Origin: Pleurodeles waltl
Lineage: Eukaryota; Chordata; Amphibia; Caudata; Salamandridae
Assembly (NCBI RefSeq): GCF_031143425.1
Contig: NC_090447.1
Location: 138,031,106-138,095,105 of the forward strand
DNA length: 64,000 nt
Direction: 5' to 3'
Positions 1-10,900 of this stretch are shown one piece after another. Numbering within the stretch: position 1 is the first letter of the stretch; each line of letters starts with the position of its first letter. Under the pieces are notes generated by a model. It worked only from the letters and a program-made list of their open reading frames with translations. It was not told the DNA's origin and did not search any database. The translations under genes and the position numbers were made by a program.

Positions 1-74
1 CACCACACATCATCCCACAGGCACTCACACAAGCATCCTCCCATACAGACACACCAACATCTACTGCCTTCACT

Positions 75-1322
75 GTGTCCCCTCCTCCTCCTCGTCCACC
101 TCCCTCCCAGTATCGTCTCCACTCATGCCTACATGCACTACATCCTCATCCATCACCAGCACGCCCATCACTACTCACCCTTCACTGGAAGTCATCACCC
201 CACATCCATTCACACATCCCCTGTGTCCTCTCCCAGTGTGTCTGTGACCCCTCCTCCCAAAGTACACAAACGCAAGCACCCACCCACCCAACAGCCATCA
301 GCCTCACAACAGCATCCAGCCCATGCACCTTCACCCAAACTCATCAGACACCTCCTACCACCACTCCCTCTTCCTCCACTCCAAAACCCTCTACCTCTTC
401 CTGCCCCAGTGTGTCTAAAAAATGTATCCTGGCAAACATGTACCTCTTCTCTACCCCCCCTCGTCCTTCCCCTCGGGCCAGGGTGTCCAGAACCCAGTCC
501 AGCACCTCAGCCACGAAGTCGGCGTCCGCTGTGGTACCTCCTACTCCCAGAGGCTCAAAGGGGGCACCCGTCAGGCCAGCCAGTGTGCCACCAACCCCTG
601 CAAAGGAACAAACCATTCCGCCACCTGCCAAGGTGAAGAAGGGGACGACATGCAGCAAGTGCAAGAAGCACGAACCACCCAGCAAGACCTCCTCCAAAAC
701 TCCAGTTGCCAGACCCAAGGTCACAACAGCATCTGTCAAGGTGAGGAAGGGGCAGAAAACCCAAGGCAAAGCACTTCAGCTGTCAGAAGCTGCAGGTGAA
801 GGCCTGGTGCCCACCAGCACAACCGCCAGCCCCACCACCTGCACCGCAGGCAGCACCACCAGCAGCTCTGCCACAGGCACCGCCGCAAGCCCCGCCACCT
901 GCACCGCTGCTGCCACCACTACTGTCAGCAGAAGAATCCCCAGTGGACAGCCGTCTGAGGCTGCAGGAGAAGGGCTGGGGCCTACCTCCACCACTGGCAG
1001 CACCGGCACCTGCACCACAGCCAGCACCGCCAGCAGCCCCGTCGCAAGCACCGCTGCAAGCACCGCCACCTGCACCGCCACCTGCACCGCTGACAGTAGG
1101 ACCACTACCAGCACCAGCAGCCCCAGTGGGTGGCTGTCCGAGGCTGCAGGAGACGGGCTGGAGGCCCCACCACCACTGGCAGCACCGCCACCATTACCGG
1201 CAACACCACCAGTTTGCAGCCTTAGGCGCCGCAGCATGGAGTTTAGCCCTGCCTCCATGGACTATCATGCAACCTGGTCCCTGGAAATCTCGTGCCTCAG
1301 ACACCCAGGTGAGGGAATGTGA
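75..1322 (+). CDS. Pro/Thr/Ser-rich C-terminal part of the Harbinger-borne Myb/SANT-type protein (copy A)
   Basis: An open frame of 415 codons, probably the 3' exon of a gene whose Myb/SANT DNA-binding exon lies left of the window; the first ATG is not likely to be the real start. The product is low-complexity (Pro, Thr, Ser, Ala), with a short block around residues 108-150 (SCPSV, ANMYLF, SSTSATKS) that aligns with copy D (SCPNV, AHLDLF, CSTSAKQS). A Lys-rich basic segment follows at about residues 185-235. The last third is built of three imperfect 171-183 bp repeats, each starting with a Ser-Glu-Ala-Ala-Gly motif and continuing in Thr/Ala/Ser. Harbinger Myb-like proteins bind the element ends and help import the transposase; whether this tail has a role is unknown. 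Overlapping frames are artefacts of composition. Confidence 0.45.
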   Translation: MSPPPPRPPPSQYRLHSCLHALHPHPSPARPSLLTLHWKSSPHIHSHIPCVLSQCVCDPSSQSTQTQAPTHPTAISLTTASSPCTFTQTHQTPPTTTPSSSTPKPSTSSCPSVSKKCILANMYLFSTPPRPSPRARVSRTQSSTSATKSASAVVPPTPRGSKGAPVRPASVPPTPAKEQTIPPPAKVKKGTTCSKCKKHEPPSKTSSKTPVARPKVTTASVKVRKGQKTQGKALQLSEAAGEGLVPTSTTASPTTCTAGSTTSSSATGTAASPATCTAAATTTVSRRIPSGQPSEAAGEGLGPTSTTGSTGTCTTASTASSPVASTAASTATCTATCTADSRTTTSTSSPSGWLSEAAGDGLEAPPPLAAPPPLPATPPVCSLRRRSMEFSPASMDYHATWSLEISCLRHPGEGM

Positions 1323-1360
1323 ACTGCCACAACCCAAGTGCTGCATCATTCGGCACAAGG

Positions 1361-2060
1361 CCCCCTCCAGAACCAGTGGAGAAAGGCATCCACTCACCCT
1401 ATCCTTGGCAGGATGAAGCAGACTGAGAACAAGGCCTCCTCCAGAACCAGTGGAGAAAGGCATCCAATCACCCAATCCTTGTCAGGATGAAGCAGATTGG
1501 GCACAAGGCCCCTTCCAGAACCAGTGGAGAAATGCATTCACTCACCCTATCCTTGGCAGGATGAAGCAGACTGGGCACAAGGGCCCCTCCAGAACCAATG
1601 GAGAAGGGCATCCACTCACCTTATCCTTGGCAGGATGAAGCAGACTGGGCATAAGTGCCCCTCCAGAACCAGTGGAGAAAGGCATTCACTCACCAAATCC
1701 TTGGCAGGATGAAGCAGACTGGGCACAAGGCCCCCTCCAGATCCAGTGGAGAAAGGCATCCACTCACCCAATCCTTGGCAGGATGAAGCAGGCTGGGCAC
1801 AAGGCCCCCTCCAGAACCAGTGGAGAAAGGCATTCACTCACCCTATCCTTGGCAGGATGAAGCAGACTGGGCACCAGGCCCCCTCCAGAACCAGTGGAAA
1901 AAGGCATCCACTCACCCTATCCTTGGCAGGATGAAGCAGTCTGGGCACAAGGCCCCCTCCAGAACCAGTGGAGAAAGGCATCCACTCACGGTATTCTTGG
2001 CAGGATGAAGCAGAATTGGCACAAGGCCCCCTCCTGAACCAGTGGAAGTAGGCATCCACT
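1361..2060. repeat. 74-bp minisatellite, 10 copies
   Basis: The string CTCCAGAACCAGTGG or a close variant recurs at 1365, 1439, 1513, 1587, 1661, 1735, 1809, 1883, 1957 and 2031, spaced exactly 74 bases with no indel. Units differ only by scattered substitutions. Because 74 is not a multiple of three, the array yields a ladder of spurious 62-73 codon frames on both strands; it is best read as 3' untranslated sequence of the element. Copy D carries an 82-bp array in the corresponding place. Confidence 0.93.
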
Positions 2061-2062
2061 AG

Positions 2063-2225
2063 AGAGACTGTGGCTTTGCACTCCCCAGGACCAAGCAGTG
2101 GGCAAACCACCCACTCGAGAGACTGTGGATTTGCACTCCCCAGGACCAAGCAGTGGGCACACCACCCACTTGAGATACTGTGGCTTTGCACTCCCCAGGA
2201 CCAAGCAGTGGGCATGGAGCCCTCT
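2063..2225. repeat. 55-bp tandem repeat, 3 copies
   Basis: GACTGTGG (last copy TACTGTGG) recurs at 2066, 2121 and 2176 followed by the same CTCCCCAGGACCAAGCAG core. It follows directly on the 74-bp array and shares the ACTGTGGC..CACTCCCCA core with the 82-bp units of copy D. Confidence 0.9.
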
Positions 2226-3082
2226 CCAGAGCAGTGTCGTTGTCCTATCTTCCAGCTGAGATGCCCCCCCATTCCCTGTCCCCCTGAGGTGTCTGTGTGT
2301 TTTCGACCTGATGCCCCTGCAGTGTTCTCTCTGTATTGAGGCAGGAGTCAAGTGTGTGCTTGGCCCATGATTTTTGACCCAGTGGCACACGGACATTTAG
2401 AAGGGACACTGTATGGCCTTATGTTCACATTGTATATTTTTGTAGATACTGTTTTTATAATTGTTACATAGATCTGCCTATTTCTAATATTACACTAACT
2501 CTATTCCTTTTGTTCTTGCCTTCTCTCAGGGGGTAATGAGGTGTAAATGTACTGTTGCTGCATGTGTTTGTGTGTATGGTGTTGTGGGTGAGGGTGGGGG
2601 TGTTACATGTTGCGTGTGTGTATCACTCTCTTTTTCCTCCCCCCTTCCCCTGTATACTAGGTGCAAGACTCACCGTGGTCGTCGCCACCGTCTTTTGTTT
2701 TCTTGGTAGATGAGGAGGTAGACCATCATGGGCAGGACCTGTAACTTGGGCTCCATGGCATCCTGGTTCTTCGTTGAGTGTCGAGTGGTGAGTCGTTTCC
2801 CTTCCAAACACTGTTTCTGCAGTGTTTTTGATGGCGTTGGTACCGCTCCAGAAAAGCTGGCGGATTGGCGGGTTGTGATGGGGGTAGGTGGTACATTGTC
2901 TTCCGCCTGTCTGTTGGGGTGAACGCTGCGGAGTTTTTCGCTACCGCCGTGGTGGTCAGAGTTTAAAAGTGGCTGTCTGTTATCGGTTTCCACAGTGGTC
3001 GTGATCACATTTTGTTTCCCGCCGGCCTGTTGGCGGTATTACCGCCGCTTTAACACCAACAGCTAGGGTCGTAATGAGGGCC

Positions 3083-4024
3083 CAGGACTCTTTTTATCAT
3101 TCTCTAAAGTGATAGTCCAATGTGCACTTATCAAATCTTGATTATTTTGACCTTATTTTATCCAGATAAATATTCTATATTTTTCTAAACCTGTGGGGTG
3201 TATTTTTGTGGTGTTTATACTGTGTTATTCCATGAGCTATTGTAAAAATACTTTTCACATTTTCAAGTTAAGCCTCACTGCTCAGTGCCAAGCTACCAGA
3301 GAGTGGCCACAGGATAATTTGACCATTTCTAACATGTATATGCAAATTAGTACTAATTATAATTGTCTCTGAAAACCTACCTGTAAGTCGTTTAGGGACC
3401 CCCATGGAGTTAGGGCACCAAGTGGGACACTGCTGTGGTGTCCGGTGTCTTTTTAAAAGCAGGCCTGCCTTGCTGGCTGCTTCTAAAATAAACGTAACCC
3501 CAAATTAGATTTTAAAGTACTTCAAAGTCTTAAACTACCTTATTTTTACATAAAAAGGAGCTACCAAGACTCCCTTACATCAAGTCCTGCAAGAAGAGCC
3601 CTGCTGGCAGCGTCCAGCGGCCTTTTGAAAATTCGGACTAGATGCAATCTGGGAATTGTAGTCTCAACTCCCAAGGAGCAACTCAGAGCTTCTGAACCTT
3701 GGCCTAAGTTTGTGGACACTGCAAGACCTCAAAAGGACTTCTGGAAGAAAATTCAGATATTTGGAGAAGTTTGGAGCAACTGTGTAAAAAAGCTCCATAA
3801 GCTGACTGACCCATTGATGAGAATCAAGCCGGTGATGCTGAACCGCGACAGAGTCTAATTTTCACTTCCCCCTCCTGACGCTTCTTAGCTTTTACCCTGT
3901 CAAAAAGACTTTCCGAAGTTGACTGGGTCTTCATGCTGCCCCAAACCAATGATGTTGCATTGCAAGTCGGCCTGAAGAAGAGCCTCGTTGAACGACAAGA
4001 GAAAAAGCTCCATGAAAAAGACTT
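3083..4024. other. LTR-derived remnant, no gene
   Basis: 3126-3335 matches the 3' part of the 1.9-kb LTR family seen at 23324 and 33623 (a TATATTTTTCTAAAC motif, then a TAAGCC..CTGCTCAGTGCCAAG block and GGATAATTTG), ending in TTTCTAACA. 3336-4024 looks like further LTR-type sequence (an AATAAA-like signal near 3488), but I cannot align it to another copy in the window. The 77-codon frame at 3625-3858 has no feature I recognise. Confidence 0.5.
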
Positions 4025-4209
4025 GGGGCCTGATTTAAAACTTGGTGGATGGAATACTCCGTCACAAATGTGAAAGATATCCTGTTTACTGTATTACGAT
4101 CCCCATAATCTAAAATGGGATTGTAGTATGGAAGATGGGATATCCATCACATTTGTGACAGAGTATTACCCTCTGCCTTAAGTCCGAAGGTAAAATTTTG
4201 ACTGAGGCC
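4025..4209. mobile_element. Small hairpin MITE
   Basis: Begins GGGGCCTGATTT and ends in a GAGGCC. Inside are two long inverted arms, 4051-4082 and 4138-4170, pairing with only a few mismatches around a TCACAAATGTGA core, and the loop holds a second weaker pair. No coding capacity. Family not recognised; the GGGCCTGAT start resembles the sequence at 47875. Confidence 0.6.
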
Positions 4210-4344
4210 TCCCACTCAATCTATCTGACTTGGGCTCCATTGGGGTCAGCCTCAAACTTTGACTTTGCCCCATTCAAACAAGAACAGATGTCTGCGGTTG
4301 GCACTTATTACTTTTAGCCAGTGTAGAGAACATTTTTACATTTA

Positions 4345-4446
4345 GGGCCTCATTAAAAGTTTGACGGTAAGACTGCTGCAGTGGCGGCTGGAAAAGACCT
4401 CCATGTTGGCGGTCATCCGACCGCCATATTAAGAGTTACATAGCTC
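4345..4446 (+). mobile_element. PIF/Harbinger-like element, copy B, 5' terminus
   Basis: Starts GGGCCTCATT after TTA, the classical Harbinger target triplet. The next 100 bases align with the start of copy D (GGCGGTAA.., then CCGCCATATTA.. against TCGCCATATTA). It is interrupted at 4446 by the L1 and continues at 13111. The right end of copy B was not found. Confidence 0.7.
4431..4446. repeat. Target-site duplication, left copy, of the L1
   Basis: The 16 bases AAGAGTTACATAGCTC recur exactly at 13095-13110, immediately after the L1 poly(A). The first two A may belong to the poly(A) at the right end, so the duplication is 14-16 bp. Confidence 0.95.
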
Positions 4447-5727
4447 GGGGGCGTGGTCTGGCCGCGATCCATGATGGCCGCCTGAGAGCCAAGCTCCGCA
4501 CGGTGGCGGGCCACGCGGCGGTGGCGGCGGCGCTGGAGGCGCTCCAGGAGACCCCCAAACGCAGCGGGGGCCGACATACGAGTTGGAGACGACAAACAGC
4601 CGACATCTGCAACGCAGGGGGAGCGCCCTCTCTGGAGACGTTGGGCGGAGCGAGGGGTGCAGGCTTGAGGCCTACAGCAGGCCTCTGAGCCGCGGCCTCG
4701 AGTGAGGAATCACCCCGACACGGAGAGACGCGTCCCTCGCTGAAGCCCGAGGTGGGGGAGCGCGCCCTCCGTCCCTACATGCGCCTTGATGGCGGCTCAT
4801 CTGCGGCCCCCGGACCCGGCAACAGGCCGGGACGCCGCCTGCCCCCTCCCTCCCGATCGATCGCTGCCGGAGGGGGAGAACGGAGCCGACCAACATCACG
4901 GCCCAGAACAACAACAGGAGGTGGCCCGATGCTGACGACGCGCCTCCCAGTGCCTCTCCAACCTTCCCCTTTCTGCCGGGGGTGACGGGATCGGTGACAA
5001 GAGGCCTCACCACCAGCGGAGTGCAACGGACAGCTACCCCCACCCCCCAGCCTTACCTGCTTCAGAGAAGGCCCCCTGAGAAACGACAGAGGCCTCGGAG
5101 AGGACGGAGAGGTGAGGGCCGAGCCGGTGAGTCAGAGAGGATGAGAGACGTACGGAGATGAGGGTGGTGGATGAGTGAGAGAGGGGCCGGGAGTGAGGAG
5201 AGAGAGAGAGGAATAAAACAACGTGCGGAGAGAGGAGGAAAACCACGGGAAGAGGAGAAGGCAAAGAGCAAAGGAGTAAACACTACCTAATAAAAAGAGG
5301 GGCAAGCACAGGAGCAAGGAATAAAAAAAAAAGGGGAAAAAAAAAGAGGAGGAAAAAAAAGAGAAAGGAAAACGAACAACACAAACATAACAAACAAAAG
5401 AAGCAATACCACACTAACAGGAAAAGTGAAAAGCCACTGTAGCCTCCAGCAAAGCTAGAACTAACGAGGCATGGAGAGCAAAGAGGGACAGAAATAACAT
5501 CGGATCTCGGCTCCACAACAACTCCTCTCCCACAGAACAGCCCTGTGGGACGCTGAACGATATAGAGCCAATACCGAGATCCTTCCCCTCGTATATATAC
5601 ACCAACGACAGCCCTCCCCAGGAGGCCACTTGGAGAGGTACTCACCTGAACTCACCAACTACTCTGAACCCCCCTCACCCCCCCCTCCGCCACCCTCTCT
5701 CCTCTGCCGTCCACACGCCCACGCTGA
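4447..5727 (+). promoter_or_regulatory. L1 5' UTR / internal promoter region
   Basis: About 1.28 kb from the 5' junction to ORF1. The first 600 bases are GC- and CpG-rich; 5100-5460 is strongly purine-rich (GAGAGAG and AAAAGAGG tracts). L1 elements drive transcription from an internal 5' UTR promoter; the CpG-rich start fits this, but no defined motif was identified. Confidence 0.6.
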
Positions 5728-6885
5728 TTGCCCTCATTGAGACACGGACAGTCACCCCCTTGGATCCCCACCTGCATGGAGAAACCTGCAATGCCCAGAG
5801 GCAAGACGGCGGGTAAAGTACTTTGTAAACCTGCTCGCCAACTACTCTTTTCTGAAGCCCTACGCCAACAGAAACACCCTGCTACCGCAGACTCTCCACC
5901 CCCCTCACACGACACCATGTCAGATGACACTCAAGGAGCATCAATGGATCATATACTGCAGGAGATATCGGCAGTAGGCCGCAAACTGGAAGGTATGGAC
6001 ACTGCCATGTCAGCATTAACAGTGGAAACGAGATCCATGCGCCTGGAAATAGCGGGCTTCCAGTCACAAATCTCCGGACTGGACCATCGAGTAGCGGCTG
6101 TGGAAAGTCAAGTGGTCTTACAGACTGACAGAGATCAGGAACTCTTGTACCTCCGTAGCAAGTTAACCGACCTTGAGGACCGAAGCCGCAGAAACAACGT
6201 CCGCTTCCTTGGATTTCCGGAAGGCATTGAGGGTACAGATATCCTCTCTTACCTGCGAGACACGCTTCCCAAACTAGCCGACATAACATTTTATCCCCCT
6301 CTGCATAGACTTGGTCTCAAGAGACAAAACGGAAAAGATCGTCCTCGCCCAATCATAGCCTGCTTCCTCCAGCACGGGCAGGTTCCCCAACTGTTACAGT
6401 TGTTCCAAAGGCAAGGCCCACTCCGGCTCGGTCCCCTTGAAATCCGCCTTTCAGCAGACTTCTCCAAAGAAACAGCAGATCGAAGAAGAGCCTTTCTCTC
6501 CCTTCGCCCTCGCCTTCGCCATCTGGACATTAAATTTGGCCTTTTCGAGCCAGCCAGGATGTGGATAACTAAGAACGGAGAGTCACGAACCTTCTATGAC
6601 CCAGAGGACCTGAAGTCATTCCTAGAGGGGCTGCACGATCCGACACAACCCATGGAATCAACAACCAAACCACCCCAAGATACACAGAACCAAACTAGGG
6701 GAATGGGCCAATCGGAAACTGCTCTGGACACCAACGGAACACCTACTATAGACCCCCAAACCAGGGGCAGAGACCTGGAGGGATTAACAAAAAGTTTTGA
6801 TGACAAGGGCCAAGTCCTACAGGCGGTGGCGATGCACACACAGCTGCCAGACAGAGACAAGTCCCGATCTCCTCTGAAACCATAG
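5728..6885 (+). CDS. ORF1: L1 ORF1 protein (RNA-binding chaperone)
   Basis: Intact frame of 385 codons. In L1 elements this protein trimerises, coats the L1 RNA and acts as a nucleic-acid chaperone in the ribonucleoprotein. Numbering from the ATG at 5728: a basic N-terminus (20-45), a heptad-like coiled coil (about 72-150), the signature DLEDRSRRNN at 148-157 leading into the RRM-like domain (about 155-235), and a C-terminal domain (about 240-311) with DFSKETADRRRAF. The tail from 312 on is low-complexity. Later ATGs at 5776 and 5791 (MPRGK) are at least as plausible as starts because the first 16 residues look like UTR. Unlike ORF2 it has no stop or frameshift. Confidence 0.92.
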   Translation: MPSLRHGQSPPWIPTCMEKPAMPRGKTAGKVLCKPARQLLFSEALRQQKHPATADSPPPSHDTMSDDTQGASMDHILQEISAVGRKLEGMDTAMSALTVETRSMRLEIAGFQSQISGLDHRVAAVESQVVLQTDRDQELLYLRSKLTDLEDRSRRNNVRFLGFPEGIEGTDILSYLRDTLPKLADITFYPPLHRLGLKRQNGKDRPRPIIACFLQHGQVPQLLQLFQRQGPLRLGPLEIRLSADFSKETADRRRAFLSLRPRLRHLDIKFGLFEPARMWITKNGESRTFYDPEDLKSFLEGLHDPTQPMESTTKPPQDTQNQTRGMGQSETALDTNGTPTIDPQTRGRDLEGLTKSFDDKGQVLQAVAMHTQLPDRDKSRSPLKP

Positions 6886-7989
6886 GTGCCTGCTACCTGA
6901 AACCAACATGGACACAGTTTTCCTACAAGCCCTCGATATCAACAACCACAGACTGTCATGGAAACGTTGCAGGAAACACAGGAACTTTATGACGAAAGAG
7001 CCCTGACACAGAGAAATGATGAGTACTCTATTTTAATGTATACTCTTCAGACATTGTACCACGGAGAACCGCCCCCCCCCCCCAGAAGGCTTTAACCGGC
7101 TCGGACTGCTTAGACTGTTCGGATTGTGTGATAGTTTTTGTTGGCTCCCGATTACTCTTGTTTCTCAACGTCGCTCCCCTTCATGTCAGGTAACACTTAT
7201 CATATCCCATATCACTTCTTCCATCTAGAATCAGGATCTATAACGTCCTCTGGGAAATATGGGAACTGACGCAATACCCTTGCACACTACTGGCTTGCCC
7301 TGGCAGGGTTGGGGCAAAATGATTCTGAACTGGGTTTGAGCTCTAGACCCCGGTCTACTAACAAGCGCAATAGTGATATAATGATGGGCGCTGGTGCAAA
7401 GCAGAACAGACCACAGATGCTAAGTCCCAGAGCATATACATGCCGTAACCCCTCAGAATAACCAAGGGGAAGCGACCTCAGTAACAACAACACCTGCTCC
7501 TGTCCTTTCCACGCGCTTCCCCCATCCCACCCCCCCACACAGGGACGCGGCCAACATGCGACCTCCCCTCCCCCCCCCTTGTCCTCTGGTCACAAACACC
7601 CCCCCCGGACATGACTGGAGGCATCTACGCGGAGGTCTGGGGCGCCCAGCGGGCGCCACCCCCCCAGCGCGGGGCCCGCTGGCCGGGCGTCGAAGCTCAC
7701 TCGGCCTAGGTTTTAGACCCGCCGGTTAAAGTTTGTGTACTTCGGGACTCATATCCCGGTCTCCCTTCTTTATCTTCTTCTTTATTTCTTCTTTCCCCCA
7801 CTGTCTCCTTTTTATTCTCTTTTCAACTCTTCTTCGTATCCAACGCACCCGCCACCCCCCCCACCTCCCCCCGACATCCTCTTTAGTTCACAGAGTCCAC
7901 CCCACTCCCCCGAGCTCATACACCCGGGTGGGCGGACACAGGAAACGAGGATGCCCAACCAGATGGGAACACCGGTAGTTCCCCTCAGG
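6886..7989 (+). other. L1 inter-ORF region
   Basis: About 1.1 kb between the ORF1 stop and the first recognisable endonuclease residues. It contains C-runs (7071-7084, 7576-7609) and no frame with similarity to L1 proteins. It is long for an L1 spacer; part may be a decayed ORF2 N-terminus or a decayed insertion. I see no defined element boundary. Confidence 0.5.
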
Positions 7990-10900
7990 ATGATATCATG
8001 GAACGTAAAACGGCCTTACCCACTTTATCAAACGGAAAAAAGTCCTATCCTAATCCTACCTTAACTCTAAGCAGGCAGACATCGCCTTATTACAAGAGAC
8101 ACACCTAGACAGTCTTGAGTCTGATAGATTACGACGTGACTGGGTGGGAACCGTCCTGTTTAGCTGCACCCCACCTTCACCCGATACGGAGAATGTCCGA
8201 AGAAAAAGCGGGGTGGCGATCCTCTTATGCAAAACCCTCCCCTTCACGGTCGTCAAATCGGACGGACCCTGAGTGCTGATACATATTTACCAAGCTGAAA
8301 ATCGGGGACTCAACACTATGGCCCTCATTCCAACCCTGGCGGTCTCTGACCGGAGGGCAGCGGAAGCACCGCCAACAGGCTGGCGGTGCTTCCAGGGCTA
8401 TTCTGACCGCAGCGGTAAAGCCGTGGTCAGAAAAGGGGTACCGGTGGGAGGTTTTCCCCTGGCCCAGGGAATCAAGCAGCGCCGCCATGGGGATTCCGAC
8501 CCCCTTCCCGCCAGCCTGTTTCTGGCGGTTTTCACCGCCAGAACCAGGATGGTGGGAACGGGTGTCATGGGGCCCCTGGGGGCCCCTGCACTGCCCATGC
8601 CACTGGCATGGGCAGTGCAGGGGCCCCCTAACAGGGCCCCATACAGATTTACACTGTCTGCTTTGCAGACAGTGAAAATCGCGACGGGTGCCACTGCACC
8701 CGTCGCACCCCTGCAACACCGTCGGCTCCATTCGGAGCCGGCCTCTGTGTTGCAGGGCCTTTCCCGCTGGGCCGGCGGGTGCTCCTTTGGCGGGCGCCCG
8801 CCGGCCCAGCGGGAAAGCCAGAATGGCCACGCGGTCTTTTGACCACGAAGCGGCCAAATGGCGGTAACAGCATGGCGGGCGGCGGTACGCTGTCAGAATG
8901 ACCGCCTATGTGTGGGATCAGTCTACGCACCAACAGGTCCCAAACGCCTCTTCTTTCTCCAGCTCAATCGACTTCTAACTGAGATAGGGGCATCCCGTTA
9001 CGTTATAGGAGGAGACTGGAACCTAGCAAGGGACGCAGCATTGGACAGGACGGGGCCTCTAGACACGAGTAACAACGCAGACAGAGCCATTCAGTCTGAT
9101 ATACTCGCGGATAATCGTTTGGTTGACCACTGGAGTCTGACTCACCCAACGGACAGAGAATTTACCTTTCTCTCGCCGGTGCACGGTACCCAATCACGGA
9201 TCGATTACTTTCTCCTATCCCATAACCTTGTGGCCCACACCCTGGAATACGACATACTGGAGGGAGGCCTTTCAGACCACTCTCCAGTCCTTATAGCCAT
9301 CCGCTTAGGCCTGGTATCTCCGGGCCGAAAACCCTGGAGATTAGCGATCCATCGATATCGGTCCCCCAAAGGTAAGTTGCAGCTACAGGATCATGCGACC
9401 ACTTTCGCCCAAGACAACCTCAGTACGGTTGATTCAAGTCGAACTATGTGGGCCGCAGCCAAAGCCTCGATACGGGGACAGCTCATGCGGGATGCGGCGA
9501 TAGCAAACAAAGACAGAAAAGAGCAACAAGCGGCTCTGGAACTCAACATACGCCGACTAACCAGACAATATACAGCACATCCCTCCCTTCCAGGCCGCCA
9601 AAGTCTAGAGCAAGCCCAAATGGCCCTTAATGAGCTATACACCACCCAGGCCGAATTCGCATTACAGAGACACCAAGGGAGACACTATGAACAGGGTGAG
9701 AAGGCGGGACGTCTGCTTGCAGCCCAACTCCGCCAAAGAACAGCCGCTCTAGCCATCCCAGCCATTCGCTCTCCCTCCGGGGACATACTGACCCACCCGC
9801 AGGCCACTGCAAATGAATTTGCCCAATTCTATAGACACCTTTACACGCCGGAAACCACGACCAACCTAGCGCAAGCTACCACCTTCTTAAAGAAGCTAGA
9901 CCTCCCCTCCTTAACAGACAAGGGCCGTAGCCTATTAGAAGGGGAAATAAGCAGACAGGAGATAGATAAAGTCATCTCTGATCTCCCGTACCACAAATCA
10001 CCCGGAGAGGACGGATACCCGGCAGAATTTTATAAATGGGTAGGGGCAGAGGCGATTGATATCTTATGCGAAGCCCTCAATGAAGCCTGTGAAACACAGA
10101 CACTAGGGGCCATATCCAATAATGCCACAATAGCTGTCATACCGAAGCCTGGGAGAGATCCTATATTATGCGGCAGCTACCGACCCATCTCTCTACTAAA
10201 TGGGGACATAAAAATTCTAGCAAGCGTCCTGGCTAATAGATTACGTAAAGTAATCCCGTCCTTAATACACTATAAAAAGGTGGGGTTTGTACCGGGCCGC
10301 ACGTCTAGGAACCACCTACGAACCCTGTGCCATACCTTATGGGCGGCCAGAGACTCCCCAGAGTCAGCGCTGGCCCTGTCCTTAGACGCCGAAAAAGCAT
10401 TCGACCGCATAGAATGGCCCTACCTATTTGCGGCCCTAGAGAGATTTGGTCTAGGCAACAAATTAATCTCCATGGTACGACTGCTCTATGATCAACCCGC
10501 GGCCAGAGTCAACTGCGGAGGCTTCCTCTCAGACTCTTTCCCTATCCGAAGGGGTACACGACAGGGGTGCCCCCTCTCACCTCTCCTGTTCCTTCTGGCA
10601 ATGGAGCCCTTGGCGGCAGCCATCCGGTCCTCTCCCTCCATAACCGGCCTACCACTACCCGAAGACACCTCCAAGATATACCTCTATGCTGACGATATCC
10701 TTTTAACACTCACGGACTTGGAAAGATCCATACCGGCCCTATTAGAGGTAATCGAGGACTTCGCAGCCCTATCGGGATACCGTATTAACTAGGACAAAAG
10801 CGAGGCACTCCTAGCCTACCCATTCCGGTGGACGCCAAAACGTCTTAAATCCCTAGGAGTGCTTGTTAACCCTGGACTGGCACACATGACGGCGGACAAC

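Larger units (their letters stand above)
1..3082 (+). mobile_element. PIF/Harbinger-like element, copy A (3' part; 5' end outside window)
   Basis: The right end reads as the reverse complement of a Harbinger-type terminus (GGCCCTCATTACGAC read inward), preceded by a GC-rich stretch also seen at the end of copy D (59200-59345). The interior matches copy D in order: Pro/Thr/Ser-rich coding tail, tandem repeats in the same position, a GT-rich stretch, then a short pyrimidine tract and a CTCACCG motif before the terminus. The left end is cut by the window edge, so the target duplication cannot be checked; the bases after the terminus are CAG. Copy A shows no transposase. The Harbinger assignment rests on the shared terminus and on the Myb/SANT gene in copy D. 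Confidence 0.75.

Noticed and set aside
1450..2008. Ladder of overlapping 62-73 codon frames
   Set aside because: Produced by the 74-bp array; the period is not a multiple of three, so no common protein is encoded.
5034..5658. Several 60-120 codon - strand frames rich in Ser/Leu/Phe
   Set aside because: Shadow of the purine-rich L1 5' UTR; no domain.
8225..8933. Long frames on both strands (up to 210 codons) overlapping MITE copy 1, and similar ones at 16812-17360, 21791-22577, 28165-28805 and 14546-15032
   Set aside because: They arise from GC-rich palindromes, which are open on both strands, start and stop at or across element boundaries, and match only each other.
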